From NCBI RefSeq assembly GCF_030867095.1, contig NC_081835.1:47351892-47415891 (forward strand): DNA of 64,000 bases, in the 5' to 3' direction. Both the position numbers and the translations under genes were made by a program. The stretch comes from Alligator mississippiensis. Its lineage: Eukaryota; Chordata; Crocodylia; Alligatoridae. Numbering within the stretch: the stretch's first letter is position 1; each line of letters begins with the position of its first letter. The notes beneath the pieces were generated by a model that was not told the DNA's origin, searched no databases, and saw nothing but the letters and a program-made list of their open reading frames with translations. Shown here piece by piece: positions 47,661 to 58,915 of the stretch.

Positions 47661-50600
47661 TTTATAAACACCCCTACTTTACCCCACAGCAGCACCAGCT
47701 CCTGTGCATGGGCATGCTTACTAGCTAAACTTGTCAGTCACAGACTTGCAGCTCTGCTGTTGTCACACTGGAATTGGTGAGCTCCATGCCCAGTGCCATT
47801 GCAGCAATGCAGCCGGGCCCCCATTGTAGGACTACTGCTCAGCATTGGGCCCCTCCACAGTACAGCACAGCATCCTGTCTCCTCCATTCTGTCCCTGTCT
47901 GCTGAGCTCTCCACCTCTTACTCCCATGAGTTGGGGAGGAGGAGGAAACAGTAGGGAAAGGAGGAAGCGGGTGGTTCAGAGTGAGTTCAGACTCCTTGCA
48001 GCTGGAAGCTGTTACTGTTCAGAGCTGTTCAGTGGGTAAAATGCTGAGGTTATGTGCAGCCCTGTATAGAGAACTGGCATCTCCATAAGAGGCCAGTCTT
48101 CTGCTTTCAGCCCAAAGCAATGTCACAGACTCTGGCTGCAAAAGCTTCCAGTGCAGACTGCAGTTAATTCTGTAATGTGTTACCTGAACAGGGGCTGGGG
48201 GAAGCAGAGAAAAGAAACTTTCTAACACAGGTGCTCCAAAGAAAACCCTGGCTCTAAATACTCCCTTTTTGAGCCCAGAACCTGCTTTGAATCTGGGAGC
48301 TTACCCAGAGCTTTGCAGCTGGCTGCTCTCCAAGTGTGAGGAGTGGAGCAGGGCAGTCCCCCAGCAGTACAGACTGAGCCAGCACCAACCTCTTGGGGGG
48401 CTCAAGCTCCATCTCATACTTTTGTATGAGTCTGGGGAGGGCACACACAGCCCCCTCCCTCTCCTGCAAGCCCTGTGGTTCTTCTGTCCCAGAAGAAAAG
48501 ACGTGTCAATCTTTCCCTTCCTCTGGGGCCCTGTCTCCACCTGCTGGTGTTTGATTAAACAGGGGATTTCTCCTCCCCCCCGCCCCCTCTTGCCCGTGGC
48601 TACATTAACTAATGTTATTAATTAATATTTCAGCATGCACACTCAGACCTCCCTAATGCAGTGCTATGCAGTGTGTGACTGGCAGTTGCTGTCCCTGTCT
48701 ATGCCCCAGCATAGCAAGGCTGGCACAGACAACGACAGTGCCAGAGTCTGACTCACATAGATAGGAGGTCCTGGAGGGGGCAGATAAAGGAAAGTTGCCA
48801 GTTCCCTTCCACTCCTTGCCCTTTCTCTCGCTCTCTCCCAGCTGCCATTTCTATCGCAGAACCACAGGTTTTGTGCCAGCCCTTTCTTGAGTGCCAGCCT
48901 AATTGATGGCACTTGGCTCTCATCCGGTCTCGTCCTCAGCTCTGTTGCTGGGGCTGGCACTGGCGAAGCAATCTTTTGGTTCTTGCATTTGTAGCCTGCT
49001 CTCTCCTGTGGGATTGTTGTTGTGCCTCTTGCCATAAAGTGGTTAGTGTTCATGTTCACTGCTTCCCTCTGCTGGACAGAGGCTCTGCAGGGACATACCC
49101 TGTGGCCAAAAGGTCCTTGCCACTTGAGTGACAGCAGCACTGTTAAAATTGCTCAACTGTGGGGCTGACCAGCTGATCGTACCACATAGGGGGCAGAAGC
49201 GGTGCACACCCAGTAGTTGTGTGAAGAGAGATGCTGCTTAACATAGAGAAAGGCCTGATTTAGAAATAGCTGGTATCGTTTTCCCCCCTTCTCCTCCCAT
49301 GCTGCCACCTCTGCAGCTCATACCTTGTTGTGTTTCATTTGGGAAAAGACAAAAAGGCCTCTAGCAGTTATGAACATCTGACCCAGCTGTTGTGGAAGCT
49401 CAAACATCTACCTGAGTGTGCAGACAGCTTGGGACAGGAGACTCGAGCCAGGAAGTCAGTATCATTAATTAGTTGACAGTGTCATTTCTCGTGCCCTTCC
49501 TCCAGTACAGGGAGGGAGTCACAGAGCTGCCCTTTGTGCCCTCTGTGGGAGATTCTGCCAAGAAGGATCAAGGGCCACAAAACCCAACAGAGCTCCTGGG
49601 CAGTCAGATTGCATGGGAGAAGCCTGAACTGCTCTAGGCATTTCCTTGTATTACCAGTGTACTGGAGTGGAGCTTGTTTTATGGGCACAGCTTGGCAAGA
49701 CACTCTTCCTTACTCCATTCCCCAAGGACAGGGGCCATGGGCTAGACAGGGCCACTTTTTGGAGTGGCAGGTCTTGTAGTATGGGCCACAGCTCTCCACC
49801 GGTAGGGGAGGAGAAGGGGGTGCCAATGCCAGCAGAAGCAGAGGGAGAGGGGGGAAGACAGCAGAGCAGGGAGGGCTGTAGGAGGATTAGCAGCAGTGCA
49901 GGAGAGGGGAGGGAAGGAATGCACCAGGTTTAGCAGCTTGCTGCCGATCTCCCACACTACAGGCCAGCCAGATCTAGTCACTTCAGGAGCTGGATGCAGC
50001 CCACAGGCTGTAGGTTGAACTCCTTTGGGCTAGATGGTATTAGAGATCTGGCCACATTAACGACAAGGTACAATAGAGAATGAAAACAGGAGTGGGGAAG
50101 GGGCATCTCTCTGACTGGTTTGACACTGTGCCTCAGATACTGTCTGTAGTGTGTGGCACTATGGACTCCTGATGCATCTTTATTAGAAAGCCTGAGGGGG
50201 CTTGCAGCATGTATGCAGGAGAGCAGCCAAGAAAGATGCTGTACCTGGTCCAATTCCCAGCTCACCTTTGCTCCCTAGGCATGCTGGTGACCTAGGCAAG
50301 AGTGAATCTAATGCTGCAGCCCAAAGTCAGTAAAATCTTTCCTGCATCTGGCTTATCCAGCTTGGCGTCCACCAAGTAGTTTGAGAACAGCATGTATAAG
50401 AGAGCAGTGCGGGAACGGAAGGGCTAAGGTCAGCAGAAGGTTCCAAAGGAGAAAAATAGAGAAGAAGACTGAAGGCCAGAAAAAATCTGCCGTGAAGAAA
50501 AGAGGAGAGTATGGGAGAGGGCAGTGATTGTAGGAGTGTGAAGGAGCTGGGTGGAAAGAGGAAGATCTCTTTCTTCCCCATCCCAGCAATATTTGCTGCC

Positions 50601-51079
50601 TCAAAGACTATGGCTGTCTGTTTGCCCAGCCAACAGTCCAAGATCCCCTACTGCAGCAAATGCCCACTCACCCACCCTCTACCCCTCAGCTAAGTGTGCA
50701 CGGGCCCAGTCTTCAGCACCACCAGCCACACTATGCTTTTGGGCCAGGGCTCTAAACAGAGCCTGGGCGTACAGTAAGTGGACATCTTGCCATTGACTTC
50801 AAAAAGGCTTCGGATCAGGCCCAGATCTGTAGGATTGTTGTCCCCTGCCCACACTGGAGCCTTTCACAGGCTATCAGAGTAGAACCACTACTCTGTGTGC
50901 TGTGAGCAGTGTGTGGATGGGGGAGGGAGGGGGTCAGGTCCTGGAGCCCAAATGCTGGAGGCAGCCCACGCTCTGTCGAACAAACAACAACACACATCAG
51001 GACTCTTTAATTGGGGACTGCAGCAACTCCCGCTCCCCCGTTCATGCTTGGAAGCTTTGTCAGGCCCAGGACAGCAGAA
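47661..51079. other. Non-coding stretch with minor repeats
   Basis: 48603-48635 has a homeodomain-type cluster (attaactaatg, ttattaattaat). 49960-50022 resembles the 3' part of a hAT-like element (ggatgcagcccacaggctgt, then aggttgaactcc) but the ends are unclear. 50775-50825 has the MITE-like 'cattgacttcaaaaaggctt' and 'cggatcaggcccag'. ORFs up to 158 codons lack motifs. Confidence 0.4.
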
Positions 51080-51180
51080 GATGATTAACTTTTCCTAATT
51101 AATTTTTTTAATTAGCATTTTTTTTATACCAAAAGCCAGCAAGAGAGGCCTGCCAATTTCCATCTGCCTGGAAAAGGAGG
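51080..51180. promoter_or_regulatory. Candidate conserved element, homeodomain-site cluster
   Basis: Overlapping sites 'gatgattaacttttccta', 'attaattttt' and 'aattagcat' at 51081-51119 are followed by complex sequence ('aaaagccagcaagagaggcc'). There is no repeat similarity. Confidence 0.3.
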
Positions 51181-53044
51181 GAGGAGGGTAGGACAGAAGA
51201 GAGACTGCAGCTCCCAGGGAAGGTAGCATTCCTGCAGCACTGCGCTGGGTGCACCACACCTGTCTCAGGGACAGGCCCCATGGATCCTCACATGGTGCAG
51301 CAGTAGGGTAAACTGCTAGATACTAGCACCAGTGGGAATTGGTGGTGTGGTTGCACAGAGAGATCCTGTTGTGCCTGATGCCACTGATGGTCCCCTCTTT
51401 GGGGCTGGGGCTAGGGAACCAGGCTCATCCTTCCCCCCATTACCAGTGGGGAACCAGGGCACCAGCAGAGCAGCCATCACAGACTTTCCAAGTCTTACTC
51501 AGTGCCTTAAGTAAAAGTGCACCCTTCCCCTGCATAGATTCCCTTTCACCTGTCTATAGGCCCACCTTCGCCCTTGTTGCTCTCAGATACGCCCATTGGC
51601 CAGGGTGGATCTGTTTGCAGGGGTAAGCACAGGCAAAGGTGAGGGAGGGATAGGAAATCAAGTGCAGCTGCTTTTGGAGGTAGCAAGGTGAGGGGAGCAT
51701 TTGAACCAAAGCTTCAAGGCAAGCTTGTACTGCTGTGGGGGAGGGTGCATCTGTGAAGTATCCCTGCAGAGCAAAGGTGGGGAGGACTCTTTCCAGAGCA
51801 TGTATAGAGCTCACTAGTGCTAGCTGCATTTGGATACAGTTCTGAGCATCGAAACAAGCCTGCCTGGAGAGAGTGGGCATGGTGGGGCTCACCCTGACTG
51901 GGAGTGTTGCTGGCATGCTAGATGTTTTCACAAACAGCATTTGAGGCAGTTGTCCTGAAGGCACAGTCCTCAGCCAACCCAGATTTCATTAGGCAGGTCT
52001 CCCTAGCCAGTACACAAGAACACTGACAACAAGGACACATTAGAAAGATAGATAGTTTTTCATAAGAGAAGGGCATCAGCATCTCTCATCCACCTATCGT
52101 GTGTCAGTGCTTTGACTATAATGCCTTGGGCAGAGGGGAAGATTGCAGGAGGAGCTGAGGGTCTAGATCACTTCCCTCCCCCCAGATTTAAACCTGCTGA
52201 GACTGTCTCTTGGACTATTTCATCAGATGCTCTCTTTTTGACCCTGGCTGGCAAATTCACTTTGCTAGGAAAGTCACCAACTGCACTGCACTATTCTCTG
52301 CATGCTGCAGAGATAGCAAGAGCAAAAAAATCTCGTGTTCAGAGAATTTAATGGCTGCGTTGTTAAAGTTGCATCAAATCAGGAGATAAAGCGGAAGCTC
52401 TAACTGCAGCACTGAACCATCCCAGATGTGCAGCACACTTAGTAATGGGCTGAGCGAGATGTGTTCAGACTAGATAGAGGTATGTGCATGCACAATGCAC
52501 CAGTATTAGCGTCACTGCTGGAATCTCAGGTTTTTACCGAGTAGGTTAGATCTGCAGCTTACACAAGCAACTTCGTTTACTTTAGTGTGGGCTGTTCTTG
52601 CAGCTATGTCGGTTCCCACCAGCTCATGATCTGGCTTCTTAATTTATCATGATCTTCCTTGTGCTAGTATGATATGTAATTCACAGCCTGGTTACCCTTG
52701 TCCCCGTCCCCAAGAAAAGAGACCTGGGGCTGCAATATGAATGTTCAGTGTCTGGCCCAGTGGAGCCCTGTGTGGGGCACTGAGATGGTCCTGGAATATA
52801 GATGGGGAGAATTACTTGGCTTCAGGAATTCGAATAGTCTGCCATACAGCCAGGCTCTGAACCAACAGGCAGGTAGGGGCACACAGATGCCCCATGTAGT
52901 ATATTTCAGTGTGTACTTCTCAGAAGCATCAGGCACTGGTAAATCCTATTGAAGTCGATAGCAGCTGCTGATGCTAGGTTGTTTTCATGTTGCCTACCCA
53001 TGTCTGTCCATCAAGAATAAGGCCACATTTTAGCTCGTGGGTGC
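51181..53044. other. Non-coding stretch
   Basis: No gene or repeat was recognised. The 136-codon minus ORF at 51554-51964 has no motif. Confidence 0.4.
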
Positions 53045-53245
53045 AGGGAAATGGACTCTGCTTTGCTACAGACCGTGTGTAGGACCTTGGGCAAGTCACT
53101 TAGTGTATAGCAACAGTAGTCCAGCTGGCAAATGGAGGTAACCAACCCTTTCCAACCTCAAAGTGTGTGCAAGGATCAATTACACTAAAGACCATGAATT
53201 GCTCTCATACTTCAGGGTAAATGAGCACTGTAGATGGGAGTATTT
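53045..53245 (+). repeat. MIR SINE
   Basis: The conserved core 'accttgggcaagtcactta' lies at 53083-53101. It is followed by 'caaatggaggtaacc', then 'gtgtgcaaggatcaattaca' and 'taaatgagcactgtagatgg', in consensus order on the plus strand. Confidence 0.88.
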
Positions 53246-53619
53246 GTTATGAGAGTGAAGAATCATAGAAAACCATGATAGAGAGACCTGGGGGATATGA
53301 AGATTTTGCGCTAACTCCCAATTTTATGAGACCCAAGGCGGCATATTTCAAAAGGGGTTCAACTCAAGCTTAGAACTTGAATTTTTGAGGAAAAAGTCCT
53401 GAAATTTAGAAGTTCTATATCAAAACTTGTAAAATTAAGGGGATGTTCATTTTCCTGAAAAAGCCACCACTGTGATAGTTTAAGTTTTGGGCTACAATAT
53501 AGGTAAATGCTACATCTACACACCAAGTCTGCAGCTCTTGGTGGGGGGAATATGAAAAGCCTGAATTTCCATGTACCTTGCAACAGTCATTGTGTGTTCA
53601 CTAGTTCAGAGCACATTTG
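53246..53619. other. Non-coding stretch
   Basis: I see nothing recognisable. Confidence 0.4.
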
Positions 53620-54073
53620 TCCAGGTGAATGAAGGGGGCCACAGGCAGGAGGGGAGCAGCGTCTGGGAGCCGGACGGGTGGGGCTGGGATCGCGGGGCTA
53701 TCGCAGAGTCACAATCCGCTCCCTGCACGTCCCTGCGATGGTGCCGGTTCCGTGGGGAGTGGATCATGGCTCTGCTCCCAGCCCTGCCATCCCGGCCCCA
53801 GCCCACCCATCCTGCTCCCAGACACCACCCCCCATCCTGCCTTCCCAGCAGAGCACACCCTGCCCATAAGGTTCCTGACTGGTCTCCATGGGGACCCCAC
53901 ACACCTGCTCCCTCTGTGCCCCTGGCAGTGTGTGCAGGGCAGACCTGACCAATTGCACCACTCCTCACCCATTCCCACTCCAGGCCAGGCAGCACCCGTC
54001 ATCCCCTTTGGCCCGGAATAGCTCACCCAAATTCCTGAAGTGGCCCTCCAGCCCAAATAATTGCCCATCTCTG
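53620..54073 (-). mobile_element. Probable hAT-like element with GC-rich body
   Basis: The right end 'ataattgcccatctctg' (54057-54073) is the inverted form of the left end of the element at 28205 (caggggcgggcaattat), so the element is oriented minus. The body (about 53628-53960) is much more GC-rich than its surroundings. A matching left terminus and a target duplication were not found, so the left limit is approximate. The overlapping 125-130 codon ORFs on both strands are composition artefacts. Confidence 0.5.
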
Positions 54074-54159
54074 CTATAGACTGTATCTTAACCACGCACA
54101 TGCAGAGAGGAGCAGCATGTTGTTTTCATCTTCAGTTTGGTTAATTTAATTGTGGTTTG

Positions 54160-54217
54160 TATGGGGGGGAAGGGGGGTGGGGGAGAAAAAAAGAAAAGGG
54201 AAAAAAAAAAAAAAAAG
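54160..54217. repeat. Purine-only tract (G-rich then A-rich)
   Basis: A nearly pure purine run of about 57 bases (ggggggaagggggg through to a run of about 15 A) has a single pyrimidine. Such tracts can form triplex or quadruplex structures. Confidence 0.85.
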
Positions 54218-54617
54218 CAACCCAGAGCAGGATTGTCTAAAGACAGATTTTGTGTAGGCAGGTGTTATGGAAACTTCCCACACAGAGCTGTGCCAAGGCC
54301 CCTCATTCCAGCTGCTCCAGCACCTCCTGCCGAGCAAACCAACTGCCAGGCCTGGCTTCTCGTTCTGTGGAACGTAGCTGCCCCTCCATCTATAGCTAAC
54401 CCTCCATCGTGGGGGCTCAAGCAGGACTGTTTGCATTGAGCCTGTATCCTGGGACTTGGTTCAGCCTAAATCTGTGACATTTAAAAGGCATTTGTGGTGG
54501 CACTAGACATCTAGATAAGAGTGTTTTTTTCAATCTGCCTCCATAGTGCCTGTGTAAGGAGATTCAGAGTGAGTATCCATCGCAAATTCAAAGTGTCGTA
54601 CCTCTGAACAGGGCTGA

Positions 54618-54653
54618 TTTGTTGAAGTAACCCAGGTAGATTACTTCAACAAA
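54618..54653. repeat. Perfect 13-bp hairpin, 10-base loop
   Basis: The left arm tttgttgaagtaa (54618-54630) and right arm ttacttcaacaaa (54641-54653) are exact reverse complements around the loop cccaggtaga. It abuts the CR1 3' fragment that follows. No T run follows that would suggest a Pol III unit. Confidence 0.95.
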
Positions 54654-54760
54654 ACCTTGCTGGGGTTATTTGACCCCAACATTCTTTCCTGCCCAGAGCA
54701 GGGGGGGCTGGACCCAATGATCTCATGAGGTCTCTTCCAGCCTTGAACTGTGAATCTGAA
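54650..54760 (+). mobile_element. CR1 3'-end fragment
   Basis: 'ccttgctggggttatttgac', then 'cagagcagggggggctggac' and 'tgatctcatgaggtctcttc' resemble the CR1 3' region on the plus strand, with the terminal octamer degraded to 'tgaatctgaa'. Confidence 0.75.
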
Positions 54761-55651
54761 CAAATCAGCACTTTTCTGCTAGCTCCATACAAACAGCAGG
54801 CTTTCCCAGTGCTGTTCCCAGGCTGTCTTGCTTAATGGATTGGTAACTCAGCACCAGTGTAAGTGACTCCCCAGAAGGAACAGAGCTGCACAGGTTAGCC
54901 ATCAGCAAGTCTATTTGGTGTGCCCAATGTGTGCTGGCAACTTCTTGCAGCTTGCTAAATTGGAACCAAATTTTAGTCTTGGTAATCTGTCCTGGCAGAG
55001 GATCTGACCCATGTAGTCCCATCTACCCTCCACTGTTAGAAAGACGAGGCTAATCTAGGGTAGAGTTAAAATAGCAAGATCTTCACTTCAGGTGATGAAT
55101 GTATATGAGCTCCATTGGTAATATAGAAAGAGGTGAACCATCAGAGTTTTCCTCATCTTGTATGAGAGCGAGCAAGATGAGATTAGCTAGCGTTCCAGGC
55201 TTCGGTGGACAGGATCCTCCATGGAGACTTGAGTGAAGATCTCATGGGAAGCTTGATGAAAGTGCAATTGAAGGGTACTGCAACTGCATGAAAGCTGTTG
55301 TACTGCCGTGTAGAGATGGCAGGGTGGTGGAGAAAGGGCACTCTAGGGAGACTGAGGGGAGGAGGGTGTGGGGACTTCTGAATAAGCATATGTTCCAGAG
55401 AAATGCCACCTTCTTAAGACCTTCCTTTAAGGAGTATTATCAACGCAGCAGAGCCCAGCCACTGGTCAGATGTAACCAGGACAAGCTCAACTCATTCTCC
55501 AAGCTGTCATTCCTGTTGTGTGCTTTATTTCAGAATTAATGTTTAATCTGTACATCAGCACAGAGCATTCTGCTTGCTCCAGGAAGCTCTGGGGTGGAAG
55601 AAAGTGACAGGTATAATTCAGGAGGTTACTGACAAAGGGAAATGGAGGTGA
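54761..55651. other. Non-coding stretch
   Basis: I see no gene or clear repeat. Confidence 0.4.
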
Positions 55652-55900
55652 AGGATAGTTGTGTGGTTAAAGCACTAGCTCAGCTGTTAGCACTGTTTTC
55701 CTGGTGAAAGGCTGGAGTTACCCAGCTCAGGTCCAGAGTGGGCCAGCCCTGGGACCCAGCTGCTGCCACTGCCACTTCCCCTCTCTGGAAAGTGAGGATC
55801 AAAGCAATTTTCCTCCTCTGCTGTGGACGGGTATTGTGAAGCTAAATACATTACCAACTGTAAAGTGCTCCAGGACTCTAGGAACAGGGGCCGTGTGAGT
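55652..55900 (+). repeat. MIR SINE, close to full length
   Basis: The order of conserved words follows MIR from head to tail: 'gatagttgtgtggttaaagc', 'cccctctctggaaagtgagg', 'attgtgaagctaaatacatt' and 'aactgtaaagtgctcc'. About 250 bases remain, close to the family's usual length of about 260. Confidence 0.85.
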
Positions 55901-56439
55901 GCCCACGATGGCCAACAAGGAACACTGAGATCAAAATTTCCCCACTAGTTAAAGTGTATTGCACTGCTGAACAACTTTTTAAGCAGCAGGTAGATGCTGC
56001 CGTCACTGTGAACAGTACTGGGAACAGTCCTGCCTGAGTAGAAGTGAGCAATATAATCCAATAGGCCATTTCCATCAATTCTCAGATAAGCAGCCCAGCA
56101 GGGATGACATACATTAGGCCTCAGTTCTGCCTGAGTTACCCCATTGGCGTCAGTGGAATGGCTCATGTGGGTAATGCTAAGCACATGCTTATAGGAATGT
56201 AGATAGAAGAAAGTAAGTGAACAGTAATGAAGAAACAAAGAGCCATGGGCTCATATTCCTAGCCCACCTGAGAAATGCAGCATGCTCTTTTCACTTGAAC
56301 TGCTTTCTTTTCTACTTATATCTTAAAAAGAAAAGAATCCTAATCTTATTCCCTCCTCCCCAACCTCTTTGCAGTCTCAGATCAAAAAGACTATTCTGGC
56401 TATTCTGTTGGGCAACATTTCTGCCAAGCTGCAGCACTG
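55901..56439. other. Non-coding stretch with a MITE-like remnant
   Basis: 56110-56205 contains 'gcctcagttctgcctgagtt', 'ccccattggcgtcagtggaa' and 'ctaagcacatgcttatagg'. These match the palindromic 'cattgacttcaatgg' repeat style of crocodilians and turtles. The rest is unremarkable. Confidence 0.4.
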
Positions 56440-56570
56440 ATGCTTTTGTAGACATAACTCTGGCTTGGAATCCATCCTTCATTTTCAGCGTGGCTTTGGG
56501 CAGCTCACTTGATCACACTGCACCCAAGTGTCCCAGTGAGTGAAATAGGGATATTAAAAACATGGAAGAG
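56440..56570 (+). repeat. MIR-like SINE fragment
   Basis: 'gtggctttgggcagctcact' and 'gtgagtgaaatagggatatt' correspond to the MIR core and tail on the plus strand. Confidence 0.6.
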
Positions 56571-56644
56571 GAGAAGGAAGGAGAGAGGGTATAAAAGGTG
56601 TCTGGAGCTAGGGTCACCCCTAGTCTTTGTACCCGTAGTCTTTT

Positions 56645-56852
56645 AAGGGGTGTCAAACTCCTCTAGTTCCATGGACCAAGTGAATGGTACAGAACCAGCC
56701 CCACGGATCCCAGTGCCGATGGGGTTTTTGTACCCCAGGTTTCATCCGGGTACTTGGCTACAGTAGAGGGCAGGTGCATCTCCTCCCCACCCCGCCAGTC
56801 AAGGCTAGAGGTGGCGATGACCTGGCTGTGGGCCATATGTACGACACTCCTG
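56645..56852. mobile_element. Short hAT-like DNA transposon remnant
   Basis: The left end aaggggtgtcaaac (56645-56658) and right end gtacgacactcctg (56839-56852) are imperfect inverted copies with 10 of 14 matches. The interior 'ctgtgggccatatg' is typical of these elements. No clean 8-bp duplication is visible. Confidence 0.6.
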
Positions 56853-57229
56853 AACTGAAGTAATGGGGGAGGAGGGAGGATGAGCACAAACTAAGTGAGG
56901 GTTGAGGTTGGGGGGAAGAGGGAAGACTAGAGCGATTTTAAAGATGTGGTGCTGGGAAAGGTGTGTCCCGGGGCAGCCGTGTGCCAGTATGAGAACTGTA
57001 TGGTGTTTGAACGGACAGCAGCAACCGTTGTCTCAGGCTCATTTGTTTTTATGAAAAAAAAAAAAACCTCAGTAGTTCTAAAGAGCTGATTAGGATTCAG
57101 AAGACCTTCCCCACCAGGTCTGGCTCATTTTAAGTGATCTGATATTTGGTGCCTCCAAGAGTTCACAAAGTCCCTTTTTTCAAAAAAAAAAAAAAAAAGA
57201 GAAAGAAAGAAAGAAAAAGAAAAATGCAG
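56853..57229. other. Non-coding stretch with poly-A tracts
   Basis: Poly-A runs lie at 57054-57066 and 57182-57198, the second followed by gaaa repeats to 57222. They could be the tails of old retrotransposed pieces, but no body was recognised. Confidence 0.5.
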
Positions 57230-57435
57230 CAGCCTTTGGAAATCCCAAGCTAGCGATTCACACCCCTCCTTCAATTCCCCAGCTAATCCTCCAGCTTTTC
57301 ACGTGAATAAAGCCCCTAAAAGCCTAGCAAATAGGAAATGATATTTGACAATAATCCTCTCACTCCCCAGGGCAGGCTTCTCATATTACAGGTTATTAAA
57401 AACAAAATCCAAGCAGCAATAACTCAGGAGTGAAG
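57230..57435. promoter_or_regulatory. Candidate conserved element
   Basis: The block is complex and repeat-free with 'gaataaagcccctaaaagcc', 'gatatttgacaataatcc' and 'caggttattaaaaac'. It looks like a conserved enhancer. This is inference only. Confidence 0.3.
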
Positions 57436-58009
57436 AGATCCAACTTGTTCAGCTTCTACCCAAGGCAAAGATTGCCACAGAGGGCCAGGATGTGCTCCAG
57501 CCCAACAAAGAGCATAGCATCTAGTGCAGCTATTTTGCGCTAAGGCCCCAGGTAGCATTGTGGGGTCATAGGGGTTTTCTTGAAGTCTTAATTCTGAAGT
57601 CCAGAGCCATCAGCTTTGTTGATCGCGTCTGTGTAGCAGGGATGTTTGCACAGCAAAGGTCTTGTCTGACTACCATTTACATAGCACAGTCTAGACTTCA
57701 GTTCTAATCCAGCATCTGCTGGACTTGCTATAGAGTCCAAGATGGATGCGTCTGTCACTTGCTCCTAATTCTTGGTAGTCGTTATGAAAGACTTTTGCCA
57801 GGATGTTGGAGCCAAGTTGAACAAGAGCCAGGAGTACTGGCAGGTCATTGGGTCCGTAAAACATCTGATTGGACGGTGCTTTCTTCTGTGCTGACCTGAA
57901 GCTACCACCTTGGCATTGCCAACCCCAGTGTGGCATCATGGTAGGAGCAACACTACAACAGAGTCATCTGCTGGAACACCAGCCTCCTGGAAGGGATAAT
58001 CAGTTCCAG
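57436..58009. other. Non-coding stretch
   Basis: I see nothing recognisable. Confidence 0.4.
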
Positions 58010-58260
58010 AGTTTTGTTTAAAGCATTTCCCCTGATTGGTGGCATTTCTAAATGCTATTAATTTAATCAGCTTTTAAAACTGTCTAATCCTAGTGATATT
58101 TCCCCAATCTCCGGTATCTATAGCAAACAGAGATGCTGTAATTAGACCATATTGCAAGCCAGTGTCTACAAAACAGCCAACCCATAAACAGTCCCCAGAT
58201 CAGAAATAAGCATGAGAATTGCTTATTAACATTACACAGCTAATACTGGTCATGCTGTAC
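58010..58260. promoter_or_regulatory. Candidate conserved enhancer block
   Basis: The block is repeat-free and rich in homeodomain-like and CCAAT-related words: 'cccctgattggtggc' at 58030, 'gctattaatttaatcagc' at 58055, 'gctgtaattagacc' at 58134 and 'ttgcttattaacatt' at 58217. No open frame of note is present. Confidence 0.4.
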
Positions 58261-58327
58261 TGACTGCTGTACAGCCCCAGACCCCCAAAGTGATCAGTTA
58301 CCATTAGCAAAAATCCATGCTCTACCC

Positions 58328-58485
58328 CAGAACTGTCCAACTTCTAAGTCTTTAAGGGGCCACATGCTGTGTGGGCCACACCAGGCAAGCCACAGGCTAT
58401 CAGGCCATGCAGACACCCCCAGCTGGAAAGGGGGGGAGGGAAGAGGAGGGGGTGGCAGCAGGATGCTGGGAATTGGCCAACTCTG
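58328..58485. mobile_element. Short hAT-like DNA transposon remnant
   Basis: The left end cagaactgtccaac (58328-58341) and right end attggccaactctg (58472-58485) are imperfect inverted copies. The interior 'ggggccacatgctgtgtggg' is hAT-like, followed by a G-rich tract. The flanking octamers (ctctaccc and ctttaagg) match at only four of eight positions, so a target duplication is doubtful. Confidence 0.6.
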
Positions 58486-58765
58486 CTTTAAGGGAATCTA
58501 AAACCTACTGAATTTAATGAGAAGATGGGTCCTAAGGCAAGCTGCTGATGAAAGTCTCTGGGATGATATGCAGTGGTCATTTCATGTAGCAGCTCTGCCA
58601 CAAAGAAATTCTCAGTACATTTCTTATAGTTGTATAATGAATGCTATCCAGTTCCCACAAGATAATGTGGTTATCCTTCTGTTTCAGAGATGGGACTGCT
58701 TCTCAAGGGGATACAATGGCTGTCCTGATTCTACCCATAGAGACTGTGCAGGCTAGGAACAGTCT

Positions 58766-58915
58766 AAATCCTATTACTCCCTAAAGACACCCCAGAGATT
58801 CCCATGGGTTAGAGAATAAATCCTATTACTCCCCAAAGAGCCTGCAGAGATGCCCAGGGGATGCAGGATAAATCCTGTTACTCTAAAGGGATTGTGGAGT
58901 GACTCCATGGAAACC
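58766..58915. repeat. Minisatellite, three units of 52 bp
   Basis: 'aaatcctattactcc' starts at 58766 and 58818, and 'aaatcctgttactc' at 58870, giving exactly 52-base spacing. Internal words (taaagacaccccagagatt, caaagagcctgcagagatg) align between the first two units. The third unit is more diverged. Confidence 0.85.

Noticed and set aside
53571-54101. ORFs of 125-130 codons on both strands
   Set aside because: They lie in the GC-rich body of a probable hAT element and overlap extensively.
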